From an uncultured Flavobacteriales bacterium (GTDB lineage: Bacteria; Bacteroidota; Bacteroidia; Flavobacteriales; BACL11), in contig CAJQIZ010000012.1 of the NCBI GenBank assembly GCA_905478555.1, positions 26,201-90,200 on the forward strand: a stretch of 64,000 nt of DNA, read 5' to 3'. The translations under genes were made by a program, and so were the position numbers. The notes under the pieces were generated by a model. It saw only the letters and a program-made list of their open reading frames with translations. It was not told the origin of the DNA and did no database searches. Shown one piece after another: positions 36,227-44,801 of the stretch (within the stretch, counting starts at the first letter, position 1; each line of letters begins with the position of its first letter).

Positions 36227-37132
36227 TTATTCTACAATCAGTTTATTACTAATATTAGTTCCGTTTTCAAAATAAATTCTAACAAGGTAGTTTCCCTTTA
36301 GTAATTTTGAAGTAGATATAATTGAAGTATTTTTAGAAATTATCTTCTCACCTAGAATATTAAAAACCTCAATTTTATTGATAGATCTTTTTGAATTAAT
36401 AGAAACACTCTGACCTTTTTTCGCAGGATTAGGATATATCACATAAGAAACATCAGTGTTATTTAGTGACAATATAGGAGTGCACTCACAATTATGTGTT
36501 CCCATATTACTATATGTTGCATCTGGAAGGGAGTCATATTCTGCTGCAGGGTTAAATAAAATAGGATTTTGTGTTACCCCGCTTTTCACTGAAGATTTTC
36601 TTACTAATGTTTGTCTTTTTGTCCACCAAGTCCCACCATTTGCATCTGTGTATCCTGCAGTAACATCATCTGTCCATGCATTTCCTGGATCCTCACCTAC
36701 TTTTCCAAATATATCAATAATATCCCCTCCTTTTTCTAAGGTCATAGCGTCATCACCATTAAAATAAAATGGGGTAGGATAAACACCACTACCGTTTATT
36801 CCGCAAGCAGCATAAAAACTAGCATCTACAGGTAAAGACCAATAAGAAGAAACCCAAATAGAATCTATTTGTCCGTTACCAATTGCAATAGCCTCTCCAG
36901 TATATAAAGTTCCACTTAAAGGCCAGACATCTGGGCTGGAAGTAGCTCCATTTCCATATCTATTTATAGTATATCCACTTAAGTCAATAGGATTATTTGT
37001 AGGGTTGTATATTTCTATTGCATTATTATTCCCCGGACCTTCAATATATTCAGAAATGAATAGTTCGGAACAATCTTGAGAATTTGCAGTAGCTGCAAAA
37101 AGTACGCTTACGGAAAGTAAAAGTTTTTTCAT
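36227..37132 (-). CDS. Secreted lamin-tail-domain protein with T9SS sorting domain
   Basis: 301 residues: signal peptide MKKLLLSVSVLFAATANS, then a lamin-tail domain (LFISEYIEGPGNNNAIEIYN, IDLSGYTINRYGNGA) with the typical closing WTKRQTLVRKSSV region. The C-terminal sorting domain contains VIYPNPAKKGQSVSI and ends SNKLIVE. Lamin-tail domains are common on secreted bacterial nucleases and adhesins, where they may bind DNA or surfaces; no catalytic domain is visible here. It is exported by T9SS (SprA at 0.7-7.9 kb). It lies upstream of the receptor and PLD-fold genes on the same strand and diverges from acs. Confidence 0.85.
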   Translation of the reverse strand: MKKLLLSVSVLFAATANSQDCSELFISEYIEGPGNNNAIEIYNPTNNPIDLSGYTINRYGNGATSSPDVWPLSGTLYTGEAIAIGNGQIDSIWVSSYWSLPVDASFYAACGINGSGVYPTPFYFNGDDAMTLEKGGDIIDIFGKVGEDPGNAWTDDVTAGYTDANGGTWWTKRQTLVRKSSVKSGVTQNPILFNPAAEYDSLPDATYSNMGTHNCECTPILSLNNTDVSYVIYPNPAKKGQSVSINSKRSINKIEVFNILGEKIISKNTSIISTSKLLKGNYLVRIYFENGTNISNKLIVE

Positions 37133-37220
37133 AATTTAATTTTTTTTAAAGAGCTAACTTACAATTTTCTATCATTATTTAATAGTTTTTTTTATTTATT
37201 ATTTTATTCAATCTTTTTTT

Positions 37221-37228
37221 TATCTTTG
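37221..37228 (+). promoter_or_regulatory. -7 promoter box for acs
   Basis: TATCTTTG matches TAnnTTTG and ends 20 bases before the acs ATG. The upstream region is a long T-rich tract without a clear TTG. Confidence 0.45.
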
Positions 37229-37248
37229 AGGGTTTTAAGAAAATAGTT

Positions 37249-39141
37249 ATGGAAAATATAAAAGATTTTAACTCCTATAACAAGGAATACAGAAAAAGTA
37301 TAAAAAGTCCGGAACAATTCTGGCAAGAGAAGGCAAGTCATTTTCTTTGGAGAAAGAAATGGGACAATGTATTGAGTTGGGATTTTAATAAACCGGAAGT
37401 AAAATGGTTTGAAGGAGGACAATTAAATATTACAGAGAATTGTTTGGATAGACATTTGGAGAAAAGAGGAAATCAAACAGCAATAAAATGGATTGCAAAT
37501 AACCCGGAGGAACAAAATAGGTGTCTTTCGTATTCGGAACTATATGATGAAGTTTGTAGGTTTTCCAATGTATTAAAAAGTAATGGAGCAAAAAAAGGAG
37601 ATAGAATTTGCCTTTATATGCCAATGGTTCCTGAACTTGCTATTGCAGTTTTGGCCTGTGCCAGAATTGGTGCAATTCACTCTGTAGTATTTGCAGGTTT
37701 TTCTGCACAATCATTATCCGACAGAATTAATGATGCAAATTGCACTATTCTGATCACTGCTGATGGTGCGTTTAGAGGAGATAAAATAACACCTTTAAAA
37801 GATATTTCGGATGAAGCCATGGACACTTCCCCAACTATTCAGAAATGTATTGTGTTAAAAAGAACAAATTCTGATATTAATATTAAAAGTGGAAGAGATG
37901 TTTGGTGGAATGAAGAAATAGAAAAAGTACATAAAAATTGTACTGCTGAAGTTATGGATTCTGAGGATCCTCTTTTCATTTTATACACTTCCGGTTCTAC
38001 TGGGAAACCAAAAGGAATAGTGCATTCCACAGCAGGATATATGATTTATACAGAATTTTCTTTCAAAAATGTTTTTCAGTATAATGAGGGAGATATCTAT
38101 TGGTGTACTGCTGATATCGGTTGGATTACAGGTCATTCTTATATAGTTTACGGGCCACTTTTGGCAGGCGCGACAACTATAATGTTTGAAGGAGTACCAA
38201 CTTATCCGGATGCAGGAAGATTTTGGAAAATTGTAGAAGAAAATAAAGTGAATATTTTTTATACCGCACCGACTGCAATTCGATCTTTAGAGGCAAATGG
38301 AATGGAGTTTGTTACTCCCTATGACTTATCTTCTCTAAAAGTTTTAGGAACCGTTGGAGAACCTATAAATGAAGATGCATGGCATTGGTACGATAAAGAA
38401 ATAGGAAAAGGAAATTGTCCGATTGTTGATACTTGGTGGCAAACAGAAACGGGAGGGATTATGATATCGAATTTGTCTGGAGTTACACCCTCCAAACCTT
38501 CTTTTGCTACTTTTCCTTTACCAGGAATTCAAGCTTGTCTGGTAGATGAAAACGGAATAGAGTTAGAAGGGAATTCAGTTGAAGGAAGGTTATGTGTTAA
38601 ATTTCCTTGGCCCTCTATGGCCAGAACTATTTATGGAGATCATAATAGATTTAGAGAAACTTATTTTTCTGTTTTTAAGAATAAATATTTTACAGGAGAT
38701 GGATGTTTGAGAGATGAAAATGGAATGTATAGAATTACGGGTAGAGTAGATGATGTTTTGATTGTTTCAGGACATAATTTGGGTACTGCAGAAATTGAGA
38801 GTGCTATGGACGAACACAAAAATGTCTGTGAAGCAGCAATCGTTGCTTTCCCTCATCCTATAAAAGGAAATGGAGTTTATGCTTATGTAATTTGTCATAA
38901 TTCCCCAGACAATAAAGAGGAGTTGAGAAAAGAAATAAATGATTTGGTAAGTAAAATAGTTGGTCCTATTGGTAAAGCAGATAAAATTCAGTTTGTTTCT
39001 TCTCTTCCAAAAACACGATCTGGAAAAATAATGAGGAGAATTTTACGAAAGATTGCTTCTGGAGATACTGAAGATCTAGGAGATACAAGCACTCTTTTAG
39101 ACCCTTTTGTAATAGAAGAAATTAAATGCGGAGCACTATAA
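37249..39141 (+). CDS. acs: Acetyl-CoA synthetase (AMP-forming)
   Basis: Acs activates acetate to acetyl-CoA through acetyl-AMP in the cytoplasm. The 630 residues show YTSGSTGKPKGIVHS (AMP-binding P-loop), the DTWWQTETGG motif, YFTGDGCLRDENGMYRITGR and the C-terminal TRSGKIMRR with the lysine that is acetylated in regulated Acs enzymes. The N-terminal substrate region (FWQEKASHFLWRKKWD) is complete. It stands alone behind its own promoter box, diverging from the lamin-tail gene. No partner acetylase or deacetylase is nearby. Confidence 0.97.
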   Translation: MENIKDFNSYNKEYRKSIKSPEQFWQEKASHFLWRKKWDNVLSWDFNKPEVKWFEGGQLNITENCLDRHLEKRGNQTAIKWIANNPEEQNRCLSYSELYDEVCRFSNVLKSNGAKKGDRICLYMPMVPELAIAVLACARIGAIHSVVFAGFSAQSLSDRINDANCTILITADGAFRGDKITPLKDISDEAMDTSPTIQKCIVLKRTNSDINIKSGRDVWWNEEIEKVHKNCTAEVMDSEDPLFILYTSGSTGKPKGIVHSTAGYMIYTEFSFKNVFQYNEGDIYWCTADIGWITGHSYIVYGPLLAGATTIMFEGVPTYPDAGRFWKIVEENKVNIFYTAPTAIRSLEANGMEFVTPYDLSSLKVLGTVGEPINEDAWHWYDKEIGKGNCPIVDTWWQTETGGIMISNLSGVTPSKPSFATFPLPGIQACLVDENGIELEGNSVEGRLCVKFPWPSMARTIYGDHNRFRETYFSVFKNKYFTGDGCLRDENGMYRITGRVDDVLIVSGHNLGTAEIESAMDEHKNVCEAAIVAFPHPIKGNGVYAYVICHNSPDNKEELRKEINDLVSKIVGPIGKADKIQFVSSLPKTRSGKIMRRILRKIASGDTEDLGDTSTLLDPFVIEEIKCGAL

Positions 39142-39189
39142 TTTCTTTATAAAACAATTGCTTATTTTTACACCTTAATAAAAAAAAGA

Positions 39190-39921
39190 ATGTCAGAAAG
39201 TTTAATAATTATCCCTACTTATAATGAGAAGGAGAATATTGAGAATATCATCCGAAGGGTTTTTTCTTTAGAAAAGGATTTTCATATTTTAGTAATTGAA
39301 GATGGCTCCCCTGATGGGACTGCAAATATTGTAAAAAGTTTACAAACAGAGTTTAAAGGTAATTTATATATTGAAGAGAGGTCAGGAAAACTTGGTTTGG
39401 GTACCGCTTATATTCATGGTTTTAAATGGGCTCTTCAAAGAGATTATCAATTTATTTTTGAGATGGATGCCGATTTTTCTCACAATCCGGATGATTTAAT
39501 AAGATTGTATGATGCTTGTGCAAATGACGGTGGAGAGATGGCGATTGGATCGAGATATGTGAGTGGGGTGAATATTATAAATTGGCCAATGTCAAGGTTA
39601 TTAATGTCCTTTTTTGCTTCTAAATATGTTAAGTTTATTACTAGAATGCCAATACATGATGCTACCGCTGGTTTTAAATGTTATAAACGAACTGTTTTAG
39701 AAACCATCAACTTTAAAAAAATTCAATTTGTTGGATATGCTTTTCAGATTGAAATGAAATTTAAAGCTTGGAAATATGGATTTAATATTATTGAAGTTCC
39801 TGTAATTTTCACTGACCGAACAGAGGGGGAATCAAAAATGAGTGGAGGTATTTTTAGAGAAGCAGTTCTTGGAGTAATTCAGATGACTGTAAAAAGTTGG
39901 TTCAGAAAATTTAATAAATAA
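39190..39921 (+). CDS. Polyprenol monophosphomannose synthase-like GT2
   Basis: 243 residues with a GT-A fold: SLIIIPTYNEKENIENIIRR, IEDGSPDGTA, metal site EMDADFSHNP and the family's DATAGFKCYKRTVL and DRTEGESKMSGGI signatures. These are of the DPM1 type, which makes mannosyl-phospho-polyprenol as a membrane-side sugar donor. No C-terminal membrane helices are seen, so it is a soluble, membrane-associated form. It overlaps the dihydroorotase start by one base, an order I associate with many Bacteroidota. The donated sugar is not provable from sequence. Confidence 0.92.
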   Translation: MSESLIIIPTYNEKENIENIIRRVFSLEKDFHILVIEDGSPDGTANIVKSLQTEFKGNLYIEERSGKLGLGTAYIHGFKWALQRDYQFIFEMDADFSHNPDDLIRLYDACANDGGEMAIGSRYVSGVNIINWPMSRLLMSFFASKYVKFITRMPIHDATAGFKCYKRTVLETINFKKIQFVGYAFQIEMKFKAWKYGFNIIEVPVIFTDRTEGESKMSGGIFREAVLGVIQMTVKSWFRKFNK

Positions 39922-41252
39922 TGTCTACACTTATAAAAAATGCATCTATCGTAAATGAAGGAACAATTTTTACTTCAGATGTATTGATAGAGGAGGATAA
40001 GATAATAGAGATTTCAGAGAATATTGAAACTAAAGCGGACATTATAATTGATGCAACTGGAAAATATTTAATCCCTGGAGTTATAGATGATCAAGTTCAT
40101 TTTAGAGATCCAGGACTTACTCATAAAGCAAATATCTATACGGAAAGTAAAGCGGCAATTGCTGGTGGAATTACTTCTTTTATGGAAATGCCAAATACTA
40201 ATCCTCAAGTTTTAACACAAAAATTGTTAGAAGAGAAATTTAAAATTGCAGGAGAAGATTCTTTAGCAAACTTCACTTTTTTTATGGGGGTGTCTAATAA
40301 TAATTTAGAGGAGGTTTTAAAAACAGATCCGAAAACTGTTGGTGCAATAAAAATATTTATGGGTTCTTCTACAGGGGATATGTTAGTGGATGATTTAAAT
40401 ATTTTAGAAGAAATTTTCAGTAAATCTCCCATGTTAATTGCAGTGCATTGTGAGGATGAAAACACAATACAAGGAAATATAAAAGCGGCTAAAGAAAAAT
40501 ATGGAGAAGAGGTTCCTATTTCAGAACATCCAAATATTAGAAGTGCAGAAGCTTGTTATAAATCTAGCTCTATGGCGGTTTCACTTGCCAAAAAACACAA
40601 TAGCAGATTACATGTTTTTCATATTTCAACAGAGAAAGAAATTGAACTTTTTAATAATAGTATTCCTTTAAAAGATAAAAGAATTACTGCTGAGGTTTGT
40701 ATACATCACCTTTGGTTTAATGAAAGTAAATATGAAGACAAAGGAACACTTATAAAATGGAATCCGGCCGTAAAAAAGGAAAGTGATAGAAAGGCATTGT
40801 TTCAAGCTCTATTAGATGATAAGTTAGATGTAATAGCTACCGATCATGCTCCTCATACTTTAGAGGAAAAAGATAACACTTATTTTAAAGCACCTTCTGG
40901 AGGTCCTTTAGTTCAACATGCTTTGCCAGCCATGTTAGAGTTCTATAAAAATGGTGATATAAGTTTAGAGAGAGTTGTAGAAAAAATGTGTCATAATCCT
41001 GCTATTTGTTTTCAGATTGAAAAGAGAGGATTTGTAAAGGAAGGATATTTTGCAGATTTAGTTTTAGTAGATTTAGAAAAACCGTGGAAAGTAACAAAAG
41101 AAAATATTCTATATAAATGTGCTTGGTCTCCATTTGAAGGAGAGATATTTAACTCTACAATAACTCATACTTTTGTAAACGGACATATTGCTTACGAGTA
41201 CGGTTCTTTTGATGAAAGTAAGAAAGGAAAAAGATTAAAATTTAATAGATAA
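39921..41252 (+). CDS. pyrC: Dihydroorotase (amidohydrolase family, QxH variant)
   Basis: Dihydroorotase closes N-carbamoyl-aspartate to dihydroorotate in pyrimidine synthesis. 443 residues of the class I/allantoinase-like group: PGVIDDQVHFRDPG, SFMEMPNTNP, the metal-bridging lysine region GAIKIFMGSSTGD, VHCEDE, HVFHIST and ATDHAPHTLEEK with the catalytic Asp. The first metal motif, normally HxH, reads QVH, with Gln in place of the first His; I recall this form from other Bacteroidota dihydroorotases. It is followed by a strong bidirectional terminator. A related hydantoinase/allantoinase function is less likely given this family form. Confidence 0.88.
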   Translation: MSTLIKNASIVNEGTIFTSDVLIEEDKIIEISENIETKADIIIDATGKYLIPGVIDDQVHFRDPGLTHKANIYTESKAAIAGGITSFMEMPNTNPQVLTQKLLEEKFKIAGEDSLANFTFFMGVSNNNLEEVLKTDPKTVGAIKIFMGSSTGDMLVDDLNILEEIFSKSPMLIAVHCEDENTIQGNIKAAKEKYGEEVPISEHPNIRSAEACYKSSSMAVSLAKKHNSRLHVFHISTEKEIELFNNSIPLKDKRITAEVCIHHLWFNESKYEDKGTLIKWNPAVKKESDRKALFQALLDDKLDVIATDHAPHTLEEKDNTYFKAPSGGPLVQHALPAMLEFYKNGDISLERVVEKMCHNPAICFQIEKRGFVKEGYFADLVLVDLEKPWKVTKENILYKCAWSPFEGEIFNSTITHTFVNGHIAYEYGSFDESKKGKRLKFNR

Positions 41253-41253
41253 A

Positions 41254-41283
41254 AAAAAAGACATCCAATTGGATGTCTTTTTT
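41254..41283. terminator. Perfect palindromic bidirectional terminator
   Basis: This is a 30-bp perfect inverted repeat with six A, then GACATCC-AATT-GGATGTC, then six T. It lies between the convergent dihydroorotase gene (plus) and the small lipoprotein gene (minus) and has a T-run on both strands, so it should work in both directions. It is the clearest terminator in the window. Confidence 0.92.
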
Positions 41284-41305
41284 AATTTTTTTAATCTTTC
41301 GATTT

Positions 41306-41605
41306 TTAGTGATCGTGATCATCACCATGAGCTTCAGCAGCTGCAGCTTCATCTCCATGACAAGAACCGTCACAAGTATTGTCACCACAACAACAAGCCT
41401 TAACTTCTTCATCTGTTGCTGGTGAATCAGCATCAGCAGCACAACAAGAGTGATCTTCTAAACATGCTTCTCCAGTATTAGAACATACAGCAGCAACTTC
41501 TTCAACTGTTGGAGTGTCATTAACTTCAGCAGCATCACCGCAAGAAGTTAAAGTAAAAGCAGAAGCAAATAAGATAACTCCGAAAATAGACATTAATTTT
41601 TTCAT
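41306..41605 (-). CDS. Small Cys- and His-rich lipoprotein, unknown function
   Basis: 99 residues with a lipoprotein signal (MKKLMSIFGVILFASAFTLTSC, lipobox Cys22). The mature part is acidic and Ala-rich, holding nine more cysteines, several in clusters (DHSCCAAD, VKACCCGDN, CDGSCHG), and a His/Asp-rich end, HGDDHDH. I do not recognise a named family. The clustered thiols and terminal histidines suggest metal binding in the periplasm, which is inference. The gene has its own promoter box and a strong terminator. The local sequence is richer in GC than its neighbours because of the Ala and Cys codons. Confidence 0.8.
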   Translation of the reverse strand: MKKLMSIFGVILFASAFTLTSCGDAAEVNDTPTVEEVAAVCSNTGEACLEDHSCCAADADSPATDEEVKACCCGDNTCDGSCHGDEAAAAEAHGDDHDH

Positions 41606-41633
41606 TTTGTAAATTTTTAGATTAATAATATAG

Positions 41634-41641
41634 CAAAGGTA
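41634..41641 (-). promoter_or_regulatory. -7 promoter box for the Cys-rich lipoprotein
   Basis: The minus strand reads TACCTTTG, a match to TAnnTTTG, 28 bases before the ATG at 41605. It lies 12 bases from the divergent box at 41654, so the two promoters nearly touch. Confidence 0.45.
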
Positions 41642-41653
41642 TCGAATTTAAAA

Positions 41654-41661
41654 TATATTTG
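41654..41661 (+). promoter_or_regulatory. -7 promoter box for the DUF4296 lipoprotein (leaderless?)
   Basis: TATATTTG is followed by only 4 bases and then the ATG at 41666. If used, transcription would start at or within a base or two of the start codon, giving a leaderless or nearly leaderless message. Confidence 0.45.
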
Positions 41662-41665
41662 TAGC

Positions 41666-42007
41666 ATGAAAAAGATTTTATTTCCACTAATTATATTATT
41701 GTTCTCTTGTTCAGAGAATAAAAGCCAATTAAATTCCTCAGATATTATTGAAAGAAAAAGTTTTATTCGTATTTTAGAAGAGGTTCATTTGATAGAAGCA
41801 GAGTACCAACTTACTAAAATTAATTTAAAAGAAAAATCAGGAAATAAATTGATTAATGACTATACTAAATTGTATTCTAAATTTAAAATTACAGAATTGC
41901 AGTTTGAAAATACAATGAATTATTACTCCAATCATTCTGAAGAATTAGAAGGAATATATGATGAAGTTTTAAATAATTTAAAGAAAAGACAATCTGTTTT
42001 GAATTAA
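41666..42007 (+). CDS. DUF4296 lipoprotein
   Basis: 113 residues with a short lipoprotein signal (MKKILFPLIILLFSC, Cys15) and a helical body whose pattern (FIRILEEVHLIEAEYQL, YTKLYSKFKITELQFENTMNYYSNHSEELEGIYD) fits the DUF4296 family of Bacteroidota. Its function is unknown; it is anchored in the outer or inner membrane facing the periplasm. It is often found near dihydroorotase and an SDR, as here. The stop shares TTAA with the convergent SDR stop. Confidence 0.85.
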   Translation: MKKILFPLIILLFSCSENKSQLNSSDIIERKSFIRILEEVHLIEAEYQLTKINLKEKSGNKLINDYTKLYSKFKITELQFENTMNYYSNHSEELEGIYDEVLNNLKKRQSVLN

Positions 42008-43005
42008 ACCCTTCTTAGAAACCACTTACAATATTTTGCAACACTTTCCTGAATTGGAATAAATTTATATCCAATAGCTTCCTCAATTTTTTTGGTAGAA
42101 TAACTATTATTTTTCATTGATGAATTTGCAGTTTCTTTTGTTAAAAGTGGTTTTTTACCTATTATAAAGGAACGAATCCATTCTGCTCTCCAAGCTATTT
42201 CTCTTAAAAGAGGTGTTATTTTTATAGTCGATTTTTTCTTTCCTAATCCTTCTGCTATTAAATCAAAAAGAGTTCGAAATTTCATATTTGCTCCGTTTAT
42301 AATAAATCGTTCGTTTTTAATGTCGGAAAGTAAAAGTTGAATAGCGCAATTTGCAACATCTACTACATCTACATATCCTGTACTACCTGTAGTGTAAAAT
42401 TTTAATCCCTTATTAATTCTTTGAAAAATTTGAGAACTACCTTTTGTCCAATCTCCTGGACCTAAAATTACGGATGGATTGATAATAACTACATCCAATC
42501 CTTCTTGAGAGGCCCTCCAAACTTCTTGTTCCGAGTAATATTTGGATAGAGAATAATTGCTTTCTTTTTTACTAACTCTGAAATGGCAATTTTCATCCAC
42601 CATATTTTCTGTTGAATTTCTACCTAACGATGCTATTGAACTGATGTAAGATATTTTTTTAATATTCATAGAAAGGGCAATATTCATAATATTTTCAGTT
42701 CCTTCTACATTTATTTTATGCATCAAATTAGCGTCTTCATTATTAAAAGACACCATTGCAGCTGCATGAATTATAGTATCACAATTTTGCATAGCATGTT
42801 CCAAAGAAGGAATATTGTTTAGATCTCCAGTCTCCCAATTAATAGAATTAAAAAGCTGTTCTGCTTTGTAATGTGTAAATACATCTTTGCATACCTTTAA
42901 AGAACTAGTACTTCTTTTCAGAACTTTAAAAGGGATATTATCTTGAGATAATTTTAGTAAAATATGAGAACCTACTAATCCTGTTCCTCCTGTAATAAAT
43001 ATCAT
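42004..43005 (-). CDS. NAD(P)-dependent epimerase/dehydratase family protein (extended SDR)
   Basis: 333 residues with TGGTGLVGSHIL (about 5-16) for nucleotide binding, HAAAMVSFNNED, and the active-site motif NYSLSKYYSEQ (YxxxK in the form YSLSK). The overall pattern resembles dihydroflavonol-4-reductase/3-beta-HSD-like SDRs rather than nucleotide-sugar epimerases (VINPSVILGPGDW). The substrate is unknown. It converges with the DUF4296 gene and has a TAnnTTTG box 4 bases before its ATG. Confidence 0.85.
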   Translation of the reverse strand: MIFITGGTGLVGSHILLKLSQDNIPFKVLKRSTSSLKVCKDVFTHYKAEQLFNSINWETGDLNNIPSLEHAMQNCDTIIHAAAMVSFNNEDANLMHKINVEGTENIMNIALSMNIKKISYISSIASLGRNSTENMVDENCHFRVSKKESNYSLSKYYSEQEVWRASQEGLDVVIINPSVILGPGDWTKGSSQIFQRINKGLKFYTTGSTGYVDVVDVANCAIQLLLSDIKNERFIINGANMKFRTLFDLIAEGLGKKKSTIKITPLLREIAWRAEWIRSFIIGKKPLLTKETANSSMKNNSYSTKKIEEAIGYKFIPIQESVAKYCKWFLRRV

Positions 43006-43009
43006 AAAG

Positions 43010-43017
43010 CAAAGATA
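43010..43017 (-). promoter_or_regulatory. -7 promoter box for the SDR (leaderless?)
   Basis: The minus strand reads TATCTTTG, then four bases, then ATG. The geometry is the same as at 41654 and 60782. Confidence 0.45.
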
Positions 43018-43069
43018 ATAGTTTAGACATTAGATAAGAGATATTAGAGTGCAGATTTAAAAATTTGTC

Positions 43070-43077
43070 TATTTTTG
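43070..43077 (+). promoter_or_regulatory. -7 promoter box for tyrS
   Basis: TATTTTTG matches TAnnTTTG and ends 16 bases before the tyrS ATG. No -33 TTG at the right distance is obvious. Confidence 0.45.
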
Positions 43078-43093
43078 ACAAAAATTATAAGCA

Positions 43094-44362
43094 ATGAACT
43101 TTATAGAAGAATTAAAATGGAGAGGGATGATACACGATATTATGCCTGGTACACAAGATCAATTTGAAAAGGAAATGACTTCTGCTTATATTGGATTTGA
43201 TCCAACGGCTGATTCTTTACATATCGGGAGTTTAGTTCAGATTATGATTTTGGTGCATTTGCAAAGATGTGGACATAAACCTTTTGCTTTATTGGGTGGA
43301 GCTACTGGAATGGTTGGTGATCCTTCAGGAAAAAGTAAAGAGCGTAATTTATTAGATGAAAAAACTCTAAATCATAATTTAACTTCTGTACAGAAACAAT
43401 TGGAACAATTTTTAGATTTTGATTGTGGAGAAAACTCTGCAGAGTTGGTAAATAATTACGATTGGTTTAAAGAGTTTAATTTTTTAGATTTTATACGAGA
43501 TGTTGGAAAACATATGTCGGTAAATTATATGATGGCAAAAGATTCTGTGAAAAGTAGGATGGAAACAGGTATGAGTTTTACAGAATTCTCTTACCAATTG
43601 GTGCAAGGATATGATTTTTACTGGCTTTGGAAAAACAAAAATTGTAAAGTTCAGTTAGGTGGTTCGGATCAGTGGGGGAATATAGTAACGGGAACTGAAT
43701 TAGTAAGAAAAAAAGGAGAGTCTAAAGTGTTTGCAGTAACCACTCCTCTTATTAAAAAAGCAGATGGTGGAAAGTTTGGAAAAACAGAAAGTGGAAATGT
43801 TTGGTTGGACAAAACAAAAACATCTCCTTATAAATTTTATCAATTTTGGTTAAACTCTACTGATGATGATTCTAAAAACTACATTAAAATTTTTACTTTA
43901 AAATCTCAACAGGAGATAGAGAAGTTAATTGCAGAGCATGATGAAGCTCCACATTTGAGAATTTTACAAAAAGCAATTGCAGAAGAGGTGACTACAAGAG
44001 TACACAGTAAGCAAGATTTGGAAATAGCTATAAAAGCATCCAATATTTTATTTGGAAAATCAACTGCTGAAGATTTAAAAAGTTTGGATGAAGAGACTTT
44101 TCTTTCTGTATTTGAAGGAGTACCTCAATTTGAAATGAGTAAAGCAGATTTAGGATTAGGTATTTTGGATATAGTTGCTGAAAAAACACAAATATTTGCA
44201 TCAAAAGGAGAAGCGAGAAGAATGATACAATCTATTGCAGTAAGTATTAACAAAGAAAAAATCACAGAAGATTTTCACATTTCTACAAATGACTTATTGA
44301 ACGGAAAATATATTTTAGCACAGAAAGGAAAGAAGAATTACTTTTTGATTATTGTTTCTTAA
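43094..44362 (+). CDS. tyrS: Tyrosine-tRNA ligase
   Basis: Class I aminoacyl-tRNA synthetase charging tRNA-Tyr. 422 residues with the HIGH-like motif HIGS (43-46) and the KMSKS-like KFGKTES (about 230-236). Tyrosine-pocket residues are in [12 protein letters not shown] and [11 protein letters not shown]. The C-terminal S4 RNA-binding domain (about 355-422, [21 protein letters not shown]) is complete. Its last 14 bases overlap the end of the convergent membrane-protein gene. No T-box-like leader is visible in the short upstream region. Confidence 0.97.
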   Translation: MNFIEELKWRGMIHDIMPGTQDQFEKEMTSAYIGFDPTADSLHIGSLVQIMILVHLQRCGHKPFALLGGATGMVGDPSGKSKERNLLDEKTLNHNLTSVQKQLEQFLDFDCGENSAELVNNYDWFKEFNFLDFIRDVGKHMSVNYMMAKDSVKSRMETGMSFTEFSYQLVQGYDFYWLWKNKNCKVQLGGSDQWGNIVTGTELVRKKGESKVFAVTTPLIKKADGGKFGKTESGNVWLDKTKTSPYKFYQFWLNSTDDDSKNYIKIFTLKSQQEIEKLIAEHDEAPHLRILQKAIAEEVTTRVHSKQDLEIAIKASNILFGKSTAEDLKSLDEETFLSVFEGVPQFEMSKADLGLGILDIVAEKTQIFASKGEARRMIQSIAVSINKEKITEDFHISTNDLLNGKYILAQKGKKNYFLIIVS

Positions 44363-44801
44363 TCTTTTTCAAAGCCTTTTCTAATTCTTTGTATTTTTGA
44401 CTTCCAAACATAATGTTAGTGCCATCTTTCAGGTGAATTCTTACTCCTTTATTTCCACTTACATTATAGGCCTTTCCTCCAAATCCGAATTTAATTCCCC
44501 AACCACCATATTCTTTTAAGGGGGAGTATTCCGTAGCTTTAAATTTTTCAATATCTTCTAACTTTATAGAGTGCGCTTTAAAATGAAATGGGAAAAATTG
44601 ATAATGCAATCCTTCTGTACTTACTTTTATTCGTAGTTGAAATGTATAAAATAAAAGAGGAATTCCAGCTCCAATCAGTACATAATACAAATTAATTTCA
44701 TTGTCATCAAAGGGTCCAACCGACATAATAGGAAAGGATATTAAAACAACCCACAACCACCATTGTGTAAATCTCTGATTTTCTTCAAATAGCTCTTTCA
44801 T
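44349..44801 (-). CDS. Small membrane protein with PH-like cytoplasmic domain, unknown function
   Basis: 150 residues with two hydrophobic segments near the N-terminus ([16 protein letters not shown] and [18 protein letters not shown]). They are followed by a soluble beta-rich region ([42 protein letters not shown]), a pattern seen in bacterial PH-like membrane proteins. I do not recognise a specific family. It overlaps the start of its neighbour by one base and is the last gene of the gpmI-dipeptidase-YyaL transcription unit. Confidence 0.7.
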   Translation of the reverse strand: MKELFEENQRFTQWWLWVVLISFPIMSVGPFDDNEINLYYVLIGAGIPLLFYTFQLRIKVSTEGLHYQFFPFHFKAHSIKLEDIEKFKATEYSPLKEYGGWGIKFGFGGKAYNVSGNKGVRIHLKDGTNIMFGSQKYKELEKALKKIKKQ

